Shown here: piece by piece, positions 1 to 7,045 of the stretch | How positions within the stretch are numbered: the first letter of the stretch is position 1 | How the letters are laid out: the number at the start of each line of letters is the position of its first letter | DNA from: UMGS1958 sp045542415 | GTDB taxonomy: Bacteria; Bacillota; Clostridia; UBA1381 | Direction of reading: 5' to 3' | DNA length: 64,000 nt | Assembly: GCA_045542415.1 (NCBI GenBank) | Contig: JAZQKZ010000048.1 | Coordinates: forward strand, 62,001-126,000 | Notes under the pieces: generated by a model | Told to the model about the DNA's origin: nothing | The model's input: only the letters and a program-made list of their open reading frames with translations | Databases searched by the model: none | Translations under genes and position numbers: made by a program

Positions 1-42
1 CAAAGCAATGAAATAAAATTTTAAAAAAATTCAAAAAAGGTA

Positions 43-71
43 TTGACTTTAGTAAAAAAGTGTAGTACAAT
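43..71 (+). promoter_or_regulatory. Promoter of rplM-rpsI
   Basis: TTGACT (43-48) and TACAAT (66-71) are separated by exactly 17 bases, a near-consensus housekeeping promoter about 60 bases before the rplM start. The short leader between them shows no obvious structure. Confidence 0.85.
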
Positions 72-129
72 AGCAATCGTTGGTCAGGAATGGCCGTTAT
101 GTTATAGAATAATTGAGGAGGTAGAAACC

Positions 130-570
130 ATGAATTCAAGTTATTTACAGAAACCGAATGAAGTTGAAAGAAAATGGTACATTATAGATGCAGCTAACAA
201 GCCGCTCGGTAGAGTTGCAGCTGTTTGCGCAAGCATCTTAAGAGGTAAGCACTTACCGACATATACACCGAACGTTGACTGTGGCGATCATGTAATCGTT
301 ATCAACGCAGAGAAGGTTGTATTAACAGGTAACAAGCTTGAGCAGAAGTCAAGATACTACCACACAGGCTGGGTTGGCGGTATCAAGGAAATCCGTTATA
401 AGGACCTTATGGCAAACAAGCCGGAGAAGGCTATGGAGTATGCAGTAAACGGTATGCTTCCGAACAACCACATTGGCAGAAAAGCAATCACAAGATTACA
501 CGTTTACCAGGGTACTGAGTATGCTCAGACAGCTCAGAAGCCGGTTGAGTGGACAGGCGAAATAAAGTAA
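130..570 (+). CDS. rplM: 50S ribosomal protein L13
   Basis: Large-subunit ribosomal protein L13, which binds 23S rRNA and is needed early in 50S assembly. The 146-residue product has the usual family length and the typical opening WYIIDAANKPLGR, then ILRGKHLPTYTPNVDCGD and MLPNNHIGR. The frame is open upstream to position 43, but that stretch covers the promoter, so I place the start at the ATG at 130 behind a GAGGAGG site. It is co-transcribed with rpsI, 16 bases downstream, the normal bacterial pair. Identification is secure. Confidence 0.97.
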   Translation: MNSSYLQKPNEVERKWYIIDAANKPLGRVAAVCASILRGKHLPTYTPNVDCGDHVIVINAEKVVLTGNKLEQKSRYYHTGWVGGIKEIRYKDLMANKPEKAMEYAVNGMLPNNHIGRKAITRLHVYQGTEYAQTAQKPVEWTGEIK

Positions 571-586
571 GGGAGGATTTTAACAA

Positions 587-982
587 ATGGCTAAAGAACA
601 GTATTGTGCTACAGGCAGAAGAAAGTCTTCCGTTGCAAGAGTACGCTTAGTTCCGGGCAGCGGTAAGATCGTTATCAATGACAGAACAATCGATGAGTAT
701 TTCGGTCTTGATACATTAAAGTTAATCGTTAGACAGCCGTTAGAGGCTACAAAGACAACAGACAAGTTTGACGTATTAGTAAACGTACACGGCGGTGGTT
801 TCACAGGCCAGGCAGGTGCTATCCGTCACGGCGTGTCAAGAGCACTCTTAGAGGTTGACTCAGAGGCTTACAGAGCTACATTAAAGGCAGCAGGCTTCTT
901 AACAAGAGACTCAAGAATGAAGGAGAGAAAGAAGTACGGCTTAAAGGCAGCTCGTCGTGCTCCGCAGTTCTCAAAGAGATAA
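587..982 (+). CDS. rpsI: 30S ribosomal protein S9
   Basis: Small-subunit ribosomal protein S9, whose basic C-terminal tail reaches toward P-site tRNA. The product is 131 residues with the family patterns YCATGRRKSSVARVRL and GGGFTGQAGAIRHG, and the conserved end of the form PQFSKR. It starts at ATG 587 after GGGAGG. The last codons (TCA AAG AGA TAA) lie inside the 16-bp attL core of a mobile element, so integration kept the protein intact but moved the native terminator to about 10775. The 3' end of rpsI is an established target of tyrosine-integrase elements in Firmicutes. Confidence 0.97.
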   Translation: MAKEQYCATGRRKSSVARVRLVPGSGKIVINDRTIDEYFGLDTLKLIVRQPLEATKTTDKFDVLVNVHGGGFTGQAGAIRHGVSRALLEVDSEAYRATLKAAGFLTRDSRMKERKKYGLKAARRAPQFSKR

Positions 983-983
983 T
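968..983. repeat. attL core repeat
   Basis: Left copy of the 16-bp core TTCTCAAAGAGATAAT, overlapping the last four codons and stop of rpsI. Bases on either side differ from the right copy, so the shared core is exactly 16 bp. Confidence 0.88.
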
Positions 984-1070
984 CCGTGTTCTTCTCACGA
1001 CTACTCAAAGCCTTTATTTACGGGGTTTTTGGAGTTGTCAGTTGGACAGAGTTGCAATTGGTTGTGTGCA

Positions 1071-1081
1071 ACAAGTAACAA
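1071..1081. repeat. Candidate integrase arm site, left end
   Basis: ACAAGTAACAA occurs here and again at 10685-10695, about 90 bases inside the left core and about 50 bases inside the right core, in the same orientation. Short direct repeats near both ends are typical arm-type binding sites of tyrosine integrases. Related GTAAC/GCAACA words cluster around 1066-1101. Confidence 0.5.
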
Positions 1082-1128
1082 GCATGTAACACATATGCAA
1101 CAAAAATCTCAAACAAATAAGATTTTTA

Positions 1129-1178
1129 AAAGAGATGTTTTTCTCAATAAAAGAAAGACATCTCTTTCTTTTTGTTTT
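1129..1178. terminator. Terminator between rpsI and integrase
   Basis: AAAGAGATGT (1129-1138) pairs with ACATCTCTTT (1158-1167), followed by a T-rich tract on the plus strand and flanked by A-rich sequence, so it could stop both rpsI and the convergent integrase transcript. It probably replaces the displaced rpsI terminator. Confidence 0.7.
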
Positions 1179-2229
1179 AAATTTTGTTGATTGCATTTAT
1201 AAGCTCCTCAATATCCAAATGAGTGTAGATTCTTTCGGTGAGCGTCATAGCACCGGAATGTCCTACAATCTTTTTAATTGTAGTTTGGTCAACCTTTGCT
1301 TCCGCAAGCATTGATATACAGGTATGTCGGCAGCAATGCGGAGTTTGCTCAAGTCCCAAGTTAGTCATAAGCGGTAAGAAATAACTATCATAATAATTAC
1401 GGTATTTGAATTGTTCTCTGTTTTCAGTATGTAAAAGGTATTCGCTGTCGGTATCTTCATACCAAGCCTTAAAGAATGGCAATACCTTGTCTGCAATGGG
1501 AACTTTTCTTATGCCATTTTCTGTTTTGCTGGCTAAAACGTCAAAATACTGTTTATCTAAATAAACATTTTTCTTTTTAAGGTCAAGCAGTTCCGAAATT
1601 CGTACTCCTGTGTAAATCAGCATCAGAACAATCTGGTAATATTTGTCCTCTTTCTGCTCCCACAGGCGCTCGATATCCTCTTTTGAGAATTTGTTTCTAT
1701 CCATTTTGTTCGGGTTACGGTCCTTGTACTTTACTATGTCAACGAACTCCGAATAATCCTTGTTACAGATGTCATTCTTCATTGCATAGTCATACAGCTG
1801 ACCAAATAACACTTTCAGCTTTCGCAAGGTGGGATAGTTTTTACCGCAAGTATCAACTATGTGTTGCAGGTCTGCAAGTCTGATGTCCTTAAATGCCTTG
1901 TTATACAATGTTGTACACAATTTGTATGAAGCATTATAGCCTTTAACATTGGAATCTGATATTGTCGGAAACTTGCTTGCCGACCACTTTTCAAAAACTT
2001 CTTGAAAGGTTATCTTAGCGGCCGATACATCAAACGGATTCTTGTTATACTCTGCGAGCATTTGAAGTCCGTCTGCTTTTGTTGGTGCATAACCTATTAT
2101 CAAATAGTCCTGAACCTGTTTGTCTTTTTCCTTGTCATAATGCCAGCCAGCGGTTTTTCTGACAAGATACGGATTTCTCCGCTTACCGGATAATTTAACG
2201 ACGCTCCCATATCCGTTGGGCAATCTCAA
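1177..2229 (-). CDS. Tyrosine-family site-specific integrase
   Basis: Catalyses insertion and excision of the element at the rpsI 3' end. The 350-residue protein has an N-terminal arm-binding and SAM-like core-binding part (to about 165) and a C-terminal catalytic domain with the first Arg in YTGVRISELLDL, the HCCRH box (H-x-x-R), the GHSG histidine and the nucleophile Tyr in RIYTHLD. The start is a TTG at 2229 preceded by AAAGGAGG; no ATG fits as well. Its position next to attL, reading inward, is usual for such elements. It is followed by the convergent rpsI terminator. Confident as an integrase; exact subfamily not resolved. Confidence 0.94.
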   Translation of the reverse strand: MRLPNGYGSVVKLSGKRRNPYLVRKTAGWHYDKEKDKQVQDYLIIGYAPTKADGLQMLAEYNKNPFDVSAAKITFQEVFEKWSASKFPTISDSNVKGYNASYKLCTTLYNKAFKDIRLADLQHIVDTCGKNYPTLRKLKVLFGQLYDYAMKNDICNKDYSEFVDIVKYKDRNPNKMDRNKFSKEDIERLWEQKEDKYYQIVLMLIYTGVRISELLDLKKKNVYLDKQYFDVLASKTENGIRKVPIADKVLPFFKAWYEDTDSEYLLHTENREQFKYRNYYDSYFLPLMTNLGLEQTPHCCRHTCISMLAEAKVDQTTIKKIVGHSGAMTLTERIYTHLDIEELINAINKI

Positions 2230-2273
2230 TTCTCCAAAACCTCCTTTAGATTAAGATTTATATGATAAAGAGC

Positions 2274-2909
2274 TTATTGCTCATCATCACCGTTATTATT
2301 TCTTTCCATTTCAGCACGCATTATTTCAGCACGCTGTCTGTCTAATTCCACTCTTTTTTCGAGCATAGTCATTCTGTCTAGTTTTTCATATTCCTTGTCG
2401 GTTAATGTGCATTTACTGTATGATTCTATTTTCATATCTTCCCAAGCTTTGTATGCTTCATAATCCATCCAATATGTTTTCAAAGCTTCACGGTTGTTCA
2501 GAAATGTTTCCATAACAATACAGAAATCTGCATTATGCGGGGCATCAATATCCTGTCCATCAAAAATAAACGAACATTGCCACTTTCCGTCCCTACCTAC
2601 TCTTTTTACATCCATTTCATAAGAAATTTCCTTTTTTCTGTCTATTTCAAAAAAGAAAGCAAGTACATCAGAAAGCGTTTCTGCCTTTATGTGCGATGTA
2701 TCGTACCCGACCAAATAATTTAAAGTAGTATTCAGCACCTTTGCGATTTCAGCAAGTGTTGAAAGCGGAATATCAATTTCGCCGCTTTCATATTTTTGTA
2801 CTGTTCTTAAAGATTTGCCGAGTTTATTGGCAAATTCAGTTTGACTCATACGATTATATTTGCGAATTTCTGTTATTTTTTCGCCTACGATTTTTTGAAT
2901 GTTATCCAT
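2274..2909 (-). CDS. XRE-family repressor of the mobile element
   Basis: A 211-residue regulator with an N-terminal helix-turn-helix (about residues 10-65: MSQTEFANKLGKSLRTVQKYESG, the classic Cro/CI pattern, described here only in part as MSQTEFANKLGKSLRT) and a longer C-terminal region ending in a charged segment rich in Glu/Arg, probably coiled. It starts at ATG 2909 after GAGGTGA. It lies between the integrase and a divergent promoter pair, so it most likely represses the excisionase/replication operon and itself. The C-terminal part has no recognised peptidase motif, so an SOS-cleavable CI mechanism is not indicated. Confidence 0.85.
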   Translation of the reverse strand: MDNIQKIVGEKITEIRKYNRMSQTEFANKLGKSLRTVQKYESGEIDIPLSTLAEIAKVLNTTLNYLVGYDTSHIKAETLSDVLAFFFEIDRKKEISYEMDVKRVGRDGKWQCSFIFDGQDIDAPHNADFCIVMETFLNNREALKTYWMDYEAYKAWEDMKIESYSKCTLTDKEYEKLDRMTMLEKRVELDRQRAEIMRAEMERNNNGDDEQ

Positions 2910-2929
2910 TTAAATCACCTCATGACGCT

Positions 2930-2958
2930 ATTATAACACATATTACTACGAATTGCAA
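2930..2958 (-). promoter_or_regulatory. Promoter of the XRE repressor
   Basis: On the minus strand TTGCAA (2958-2953) and TATAAT (2935-2930) are 17 bases apart, ending about 20 bases before the repressor start. The -35 box touches the AAGTGCAT word at 2957-2964, a likely operator half-site. Confidence 0.75.
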
Positions 2959-3053
2959 GTGCATTTATGAATTTTTAATGCATATTTTTGATAAAAATGT
3001 GTTGACAAGTCATATTGATTCGTGTATAATATAAATGCGTATTAAAAGTGCAT
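2957..3053. promoter_or_regulatory. Divergent control region with operator-like half-sites
   Basis: AAGTGCAT occurs at 2957-2964 and 3046-3053, with a related AATGCATA near 2987 and an ATGCGTATT/AGTGCAT imperfect inverted pair at 3035-3053. These words overlap or abut both divergent promoters, the layout of a CI/Cro-type switch. Assignment to the neighbouring XRE protein is inference. Confidence 0.5.
3002..3030 (+). promoter_or_regulatory. Promoter of the excisionase/replication operon
   Basis: Perfect TTGACA (3002-3007) and TATAAT (3025-3030) with a 17-base spacer, leading into the gene at 3079. Such strength suggests it needs repression in the integrated state. Confidence 0.85.
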
Positions 3054-3078
3054 AATATGTATTAGGAGGTATTATGGT

Positions 3079-3318
3079 ATGAATGAGAACAAAACTTATG
3101 TTGAACTTCCGCATTTTACAGGAAGAAATGTTCCCATAACCGAAATTGCAAAGGCAATAGGTAAAGACGCACAATATGTCCGCATTGGTTTACAGCAGGG
3201 TATATTGAAGTTTGGATGTGCTATGAAACTTGAAAATTCAAGTGAATATAACTATTATTGTCCTGATAAAAAGGTATGGGAAGAAACCGGCTATTTCAGA
3301 GATAAGACAGCCGGGTAA
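3079..3318 (+). CDS. Small excisionase-like HTH protein
   Basis: A 79-residue protein with a predicted winged or MerR-like helix-turn-helix in its centre (PITEIAKAIGKDAQYVRIGL then QQGILKFG) and an aromatic C-terminal part. Start at ATG 3079 with AGGAGG at 3063-3068. It is the first gene after the strong element promoter and sits opposite the repressor, where excisionases or transcriptional activators are usually found in Firmicute IMEs. The fold assignment rests on the pattern ITEIAKAIGK...VR only; it may equally be a regulator of replication genes. Confidence 0.6.
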   Translation: MNENKTYVELPHFTGRNVPITEIAKAIGKDAQYVRIGLQQGILKFGCAMKLENSSEYNYYCPDKKVWEETGYFRDKTAG

Positions 3319-3329
3319 AAGCAAATGCT

Positions 3330-3360
3330 GAACTGCCCTTAGTTAGATTAAGGGCAGTTC
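3330..3360 (+). repeat. Perfect 12-bp hairpin before the rep gene
   Basis: GAACTGCCCTTA (3330-3341) pairs perfectly with TAAGGGCAGTTC (3349-3360) around a 7-base loop. No T-tract follows, so it is not a plain terminator. It could be an attenuator, an mRNA-stabilising stem or a Rep/origin site. Confidence 0.6.
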
Positions 3361-3392
3361 GGAGGTACAACGCAACAAGGAGGTGAGATTTT

Positions 3393-4442
3393 ATGTTAGA
3401 AAAGAAATCTGATAATATGCAAACCGACGAATTAAGAGAATATTTTACGCAGGTAAACAACCCCTATTATCTTCAGGCTAAGTCGATGTCAAGCTTGTAT
3501 GACGAGGTTTACGCACCGAAAATACCTGTTATAGAAAATCTTTTGTACAGCGGCACATATTTATTTGTAGGAGCTCCAAAGGTTGGTAAATCGTTCTTTA
3601 TGGCACAGCTTGCATATCATATAAGTAGCGGTATTGATCTTTGGAATTATAAGGTTAATAAAGGTACGGTTTTGTATCTTGCCTTAGAGGATGACTATGC
3701 AAGGCTTCAGCACAGACTATATACAATGTTTGGTGAGTGTGAGAATGAGAAGTTTTATCTTGCTACGCAGTCACAGCAGCTGAATGATGGATTGGATAAA
3801 CAGCTTGAATACTTTATCGAAAAGCATAAGGATACAAAGCTGATTATAATTGACACCTTGCAGAAAATCCGAGAGTTAAGCGGTGATAAGTACAGCTATG
3901 CAAATGACTATGATATTGTTACAAAGCTAAAAAGATTCAGTGATAACAAAAACATCTGTCTGCTTCTTGTTCATCACACAAGAAAGCAGCACTCTGAGGA
4001 TTGCTTTGAAACAATATCGGGCACAAATGGATTATTGGGAGCAGCAGACGGTGCGTTTCTTCTCCAAAAGGAAAAACGCACGGCATCAAAAGCTATGCTT
4101 GATATTGTCGGAAGAGATCAGCAGGACCAACGCTTGTATTTGGAGTTTAATCGTGAGCATTGTATATGGGAGCTGATAAAAGCAGAAAACGAGCTTTGGA
4201 AATTGCCGGATGATCCTGTGATTGAAAGTGTTTCGAGCATCGTAAATGAGGAGATAACAGAGTGGACAGGAACAGCAACGGAACTTGTAGAAAAGCTTGG
4301 GTTGGATACATCCCCAAATTCATTGACAAGGCATCTGAATGTAAATGCAGACAGACTGTTCAATGAGTATCAGATTCTCTACGGAAATAAACGTACTCAT
4401 GCAGGCAGACAAGTTACATTTAAATTTGTGCCAAAAGAATAA
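3393..4442 (+). CDS. RepA-like AAA ATPase (replicative helicase-type)
   Basis: A 349-residue RecA-fold ATPase of the AAA_25/RepA class. Walker A is GAPKVGKS (about residues 66-73), the Walker B strand is KLIIIDTLQK, followed by LLLVHHTRK, a motif typical of hexameric RepA-type helicases. The C-terminal ~90 residues look like a DNA-binding wHTH. It starts at ATG 3393 after AAGGAGGTGA. It is followed by iteron-like repeats and a mobilization gene, so it probably supports replication of the excised circle, as found in replicating IMEs. No primase domain is visible. Confidence 0.8.
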   Translation: MLEKKSDNMQTDELREYFTQVNNPYYLQAKSMSSLYDEVYAPKIPVIENLLYSGTYLFVGAPKVGKSFFMAQLAYHISSGIDLWNYKVNKGTVLYLALEDDYARLQHRLYTMFGECENEKFYLATQSQQLNDGLDKQLEYFIEKHKDTKLIIIDTLQKIRELSGDKYSYANDYDIVTKLKRFSDNKNICLLLVHHTRKQHSEDCFETISGTNGLLGAADGAFLLQKEKRTASKAMLDIVGRDQQDQRLYLEFNREHCIWELIKAENELWKLPDDPVIESVSSIVNEEITEWTGTATELVEKLGLDTSPNSLTRHLNVNADRLFNEYQILYGNKRTHAGRQVTFKFVPKE

Positions 4443-4453
4443 GCGTGTCGATT

Positions 4454-4517
4454 GTGACGATAGTGACGGTATTTTGGGTGACGGTATTGATGTATGAAAT
4501 ATCGTCACGACCGTCAC
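4454..4517. repeat. GTGACG iteron-like repeats (candidate origin)
   Basis: GTGACG occurs at 4454, 4463 and 4478 in direct orientation and its complement CGTCAC at 4503 and 4512. The pair at 4454-4468 and the pair at 4503-4517 form a 15-bp inverted repeat with two mismatches. Location directly behind the RepA-like gene suggests a replication origin or Rep autoregulation site. Confidence 0.5.
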
Positions 4518-4539
4518 GCAGCTTGGAAAGGATAGGAAT

Positions 4540-4785
4540 ATGAAGAAAGTACAGATTTCAAAAGAGCTGTTTTTAAATCTGATTCGCTATCATATTGCAG
4601 AGGCATACGAGCTTGAAGAGGATATTAAAAGCGAGCTTGAAAATAAATTAAATGCAATGGCAATGCGTGAGAATTACATTGCATTTAAAACTGCTCCCAC
4701 AGAGCAGGAGCGTGAGGATGCACGCAAGAAATATCTCGAACAAAGAGCAGCTGCTTCTTTGAGAGGTATTAACAGGAATGAGTAA
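4540..4785 (+). CDS. Small helical protein of mobilizable elements
   Basis: An 81-residue, highly charged, probably all-helical protein (EAYELEEDIKSELENKL, then EQEREDARKKYLEQRAA). Similar short proteins, sometimes labelled complexin-like in automated annotation, are common between rep and mob genes of Firmicute elements; their function is unknown. Start at ATG 4540 after AAAGGATAGG. The stop codon lies in the loop of a perfect 12-bp hairpin (4769-4797). I do not assign a function. Confidence 0.7.
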   Translation: MKKVQISKELFLNLIRYHIAEAYELEEDIKSELENKLNAMAMRENYIAFKTAPTEQEREDARKKYLEQRAAASLRGINRNE

Positions 4786-4797
4786 CATTCCTGTTAA
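4769..4797. repeat. Hairpin copy 1 flanking the mob region
   Basis: TTAACAGGAATG (4769-4780), loop AGTAA, CATTCCTGTTAA (4786-4797). The inner ACAGGAATG-N5-CATTCCTGT recurs at 6200-6222 on the other side of the relaxase gene, so the same hairpin brackets the mob module. Confidence 0.7.
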
Positions 4798-4929
4798 GGC
4801 AATTAGGAATGAAAATGACGGATTGCCGACATTAACAAACGGAGGATAAATATCAGCCGTTTATTATGTATGGAGCGGTAAGCGGAATACATTTCGGCGA
4901 TAGCCGAACAAGCTCTCGGCAGAGCGCAA

Positions 4930-5002
4930 ACAGTCCTTGGACTGTCGGTGCTTTTGATGCTTGTGTCAAAAGTGCTTTGGCGTTACTCTTGACAAGAGTA
5001 AC
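4930..5002. other. Hairpin cluster, candidate oriT
   Basis: Three stems lie in 73 bases directly before the relaxase gene: ACAGTC-cttg-GACTGT (4930-4945), CTTTTGA-N8-TCAAAAG (4951-4972) and the nearly loopless GTTACTCTT-gac-AAGAGTAAC (4982-5002). MobV relaxases nick at inverted-repeat oriT sites upstream of their own genes, so this is the best oriT candidate. The nick site itself cannot be read off. Confidence 0.55.
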
Positions 5003-5053
5003 AGAACCAAACGAGCTATCGCTCGAGAAATAACAACAGAAGGGAGTGAATAT

Positions 5054-6178
5054 ATGAAGCGAACAATAAGTGCAATGGTAGGAAAAGGATCTGTCAGACA
5101 TAACAACAGGGATTTTACAGCAGAGAACGTTGATAAAGAACGAACGAAAAATAATATTGTATATTGCAACGAGAGTATCAAAAATGTGTATCATGAGATG
5201 TTCGATGATGCTCTTGAAAAATATAATGCAAAACAGACCAGAGCAGATAGAGTGATTAAGGATTATTATGAAAAAATCCGTACCGGAAAACAGGAGAAAC
5301 TATTCCATGAAGTAATCCTGCAAATCGGTAATATGGAAGATATGCACGCTACATCAGAGGATGGACAGCTTGCAAAGACAGTTCTTGATAAATATATGAA
5401 CGGATTTCAAGAAAGAAATCCGAATTTAAGAGTGTTTTCAGCTCATCTGCATATGGATGAAGCAACACCGCATTTACATATTGATTTTGTGCCGTTTACA
5501 ACCGGAAGTAAGCGAGGGCTTGAAACAAGAGTGTCGCTCAAGAAAGCTCTTGCCGCACAGGGCTTTGTAGGTGGGTCAAGGTCAAGTAGCGAGTGGAAGC
5601 AGTGGGTTGAATCTGAAAAACAAGTGCTTGCGGAATGTATGTTGGAATATGGTATCGAGTGGGATAAGCTGGGAACGCATAATAAGCATAGAACGGTGGA
5701 TCAGTTCAAAAGGGAAAAACTTGAGGAAGAAGTCGCAGAGCTTGAAATAAAGAAAGAATCAATCGAGCATCAGATTGATGGATATAAAATGTCGGAAGAA
5801 TATGCGTTGCTGACAGCTCAAAAGGTGCAGGAAGAAGAATGGCAGGTCCCGGAGCCCCCTCCGTTTATAACGGCAAAAAGCTATAAAAGCAAATATGTTG
5901 AACCGTTGATAAAGAAATTGGTGGAATGTATCAAAACTCTTGCCAGAAGATGTTTCCGAGCGGAAAAAGAAGCAGAACAGGCAAAGAGTGAAGTTCAGGA
6001 ACTGTATAAAGAAAATCAAAAGTTAAAGGATAAAGTCTGGAATCAGAAAATAGAGATTTCGAAGCTGAAGGTGGAGTTGAAAAACTTTGATAAAATCAAG
6101 AAGTATTTTGGAATAGAAAAGATAAATGAATGGCTCAAAGCTATAAACAAAGGAAAACAGAAGAATAGAGCAGAATAA
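5054..6178 (+). CDS. MobV-family relaxase (Pre/Mob)
   Basis: Nicks oriT and leads transfer of the element using a helper conjugation system. The 374-residue product has an N-terminal MobV domain with the metal-binding signature HLHMDEATPHLHIDFVP (near residues 131-147) and the N-terminal RHNNRDF motif; the last ~100 residues form a long Glu/Lys-rich coiled coil typical of Pre proteins. The reading frame is open back to 4961, but that part covers the oriT-like hairpins; ATG 5054 has AGAAGGGAG in front and begins MKRTISAMVGK, a sensible relaxase N-terminus. A terminator follows at 6289. Confidence 0.9.
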   Translation: MKRTISAMVGKGSVRHNNRDFTAENVDKERTKNNIVYCNESIKNVYHEMFDDALEKYNAKQTRADRVIKDYYEKIRTGKQEKLFHEVILQIGNMEDMHATSEDGQLAKTVLDKYMNGFQERNPNLRVFSAHLHMDEATPHLHIDFVPFTTGSKRGLETRVSLKKALAAQGFVGGSRSSSEWKQWVESEKQVLAECMLEYGIEWDKLGTHNKHRTVDQFKREKLEEEVAELEIKKESIEHQIDGYKMSEEYALLTAQKVQEEEWQVPEPPPFITAKSYKSKYVEPLIKKLVECIKTLARRCFRAEKEAEQAKSEVQELYKENQKLKDKVWNQKIEISKLKVELKNFDKIKKYFGIEKINEWLKAINKGKQKNRAE

Positions 6179-6199
6179 ATTTAACCGTAATTACCTTAT

Positions 6200-6222
6200 A
6201 CAGGAATGCGGTACATTCCTGT
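6200..6222. repeat. Hairpin copy 2 flanking the mob region
   Basis: ACAGGAATG (6200-6208), loop CGGTA, CATTCCTGT (6214-6222), the same stem as at 4769-4797 but with a different loop. Conserved stems with changed loops suggest selection on structure or a recombination/insertion boundary. Confidence 0.65.
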
Positions 6223-6288
6223 GCGGGTGGTTACAAAGATATAATGAATGAGAAGTTTACAATGATAAACAATATTAGCTATAAACAT

Positions 6289-6332
6289 AAAGAGTCAACT
6301 GATGTATTCATATAAATCGGTTGGCTCTTTTT
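6289..6332 (+). terminator. Terminator of the mob operon
   Basis: A 15-bp stem with G-T wobbles (6289-6303 with 6316-6330) followed by a T run. The rest of 6223-6456 shows no other gene or signal. Confidence 0.7.
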
Positions 6333-6456
6333 GTATATAAAATGAATTGACAATTTGAGCTATATGCTGTAAAATAATTATATTATTGAAAGAAATTGAT
6401 ATCATGAAATCATATGAATTATGTTATACAATGCTGATTTTAAGATATCTAATTAG

Positions 6457-6879
6457 AAACAAGGAGTAAATAAGAATGAAATATTTAATAAAGTATTTTT
6501 ACCGTTAAATGAAGCATATAACACTATTAGCGATGAGTCTAAATGGACTGTTATATATGAAGCACAGCATTTTATTGATGAATTTCAGTTTGTATTTAAA
6601 AATAGTTGCTTTGAGCATGAAAAGGAAGTTAGAGCTATTTTGAAAGTTCCCAGAGATTTTGATGGAAATGAGCAAGTGTCTCGAAGACAATATCGCGACA
6701 GTAACGGATATATAGTTCCATATATTGAATATACTTGTCTAAGAAACAGTGTGGTAGACATAACAATAGCACCTCTATTTGAAGAAGGGCTTGCAAAAAA
6801 GAATTTAGAAAGTTTTTTGAGCGACAGAGGATATAGCAATGTTGAAATCAATTATTCCAATATACCAATACGGTTTTGA
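6457..6879 (+). pseudogene. Relic of a DUF2971-like gene
   Basis: The frame ending at 6879 is open back to 6457 but has no ATG, GTG or TTG before the internal TTG at 6640. The translated part includes WTVIYEAQHFIDEF and SCFEHEKEVRAILK, resembling the C-terminal half of DUF2971 proteins (the family pattern of Lys/His-Glu-x-Glu-x-Arg). An AAGGAG site with ATG at 6477 exists in another frame and reads only ten codons to a stop, so a frameshift or 5' truncation broke the gene. DUF2971 genes are common accessory cargo of unknown function. Confidence 0.55.
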
Positions 6880-6905
6880 AATAATTATTTACAATAAAAA
6901 TATTG

Positions 6906-6934
6906 TTGCTAACTTTTTGGTTATATGGTATAAT
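6906..6934 (+). promoter_or_regulatory. Promoter of the AlbA_2 gene
   Basis: TTGCTA (6906-6911) and TATAAT (6929-6934) with a 17-base spacer, giving a leader of about 105 bases before ATG 7046. Confidence 0.7.
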
Positions 6935-7045
6935 AATTGCAATAGTAGAACTTAAAGTGTAATTAAATCAAGGATAAAAAGAAGTGTTTTATTGGACTCA
7001 TATTAAAAATCTTATAAACGCAGCATTTACAAGGAGTGAAGGGGT

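Noticed and set aside
957..1190. Open frame overlapping the rpsI end
   Set aside because: It runs through attL, the arm-site words and a terminator, has no ribosome site and resembles nothing.
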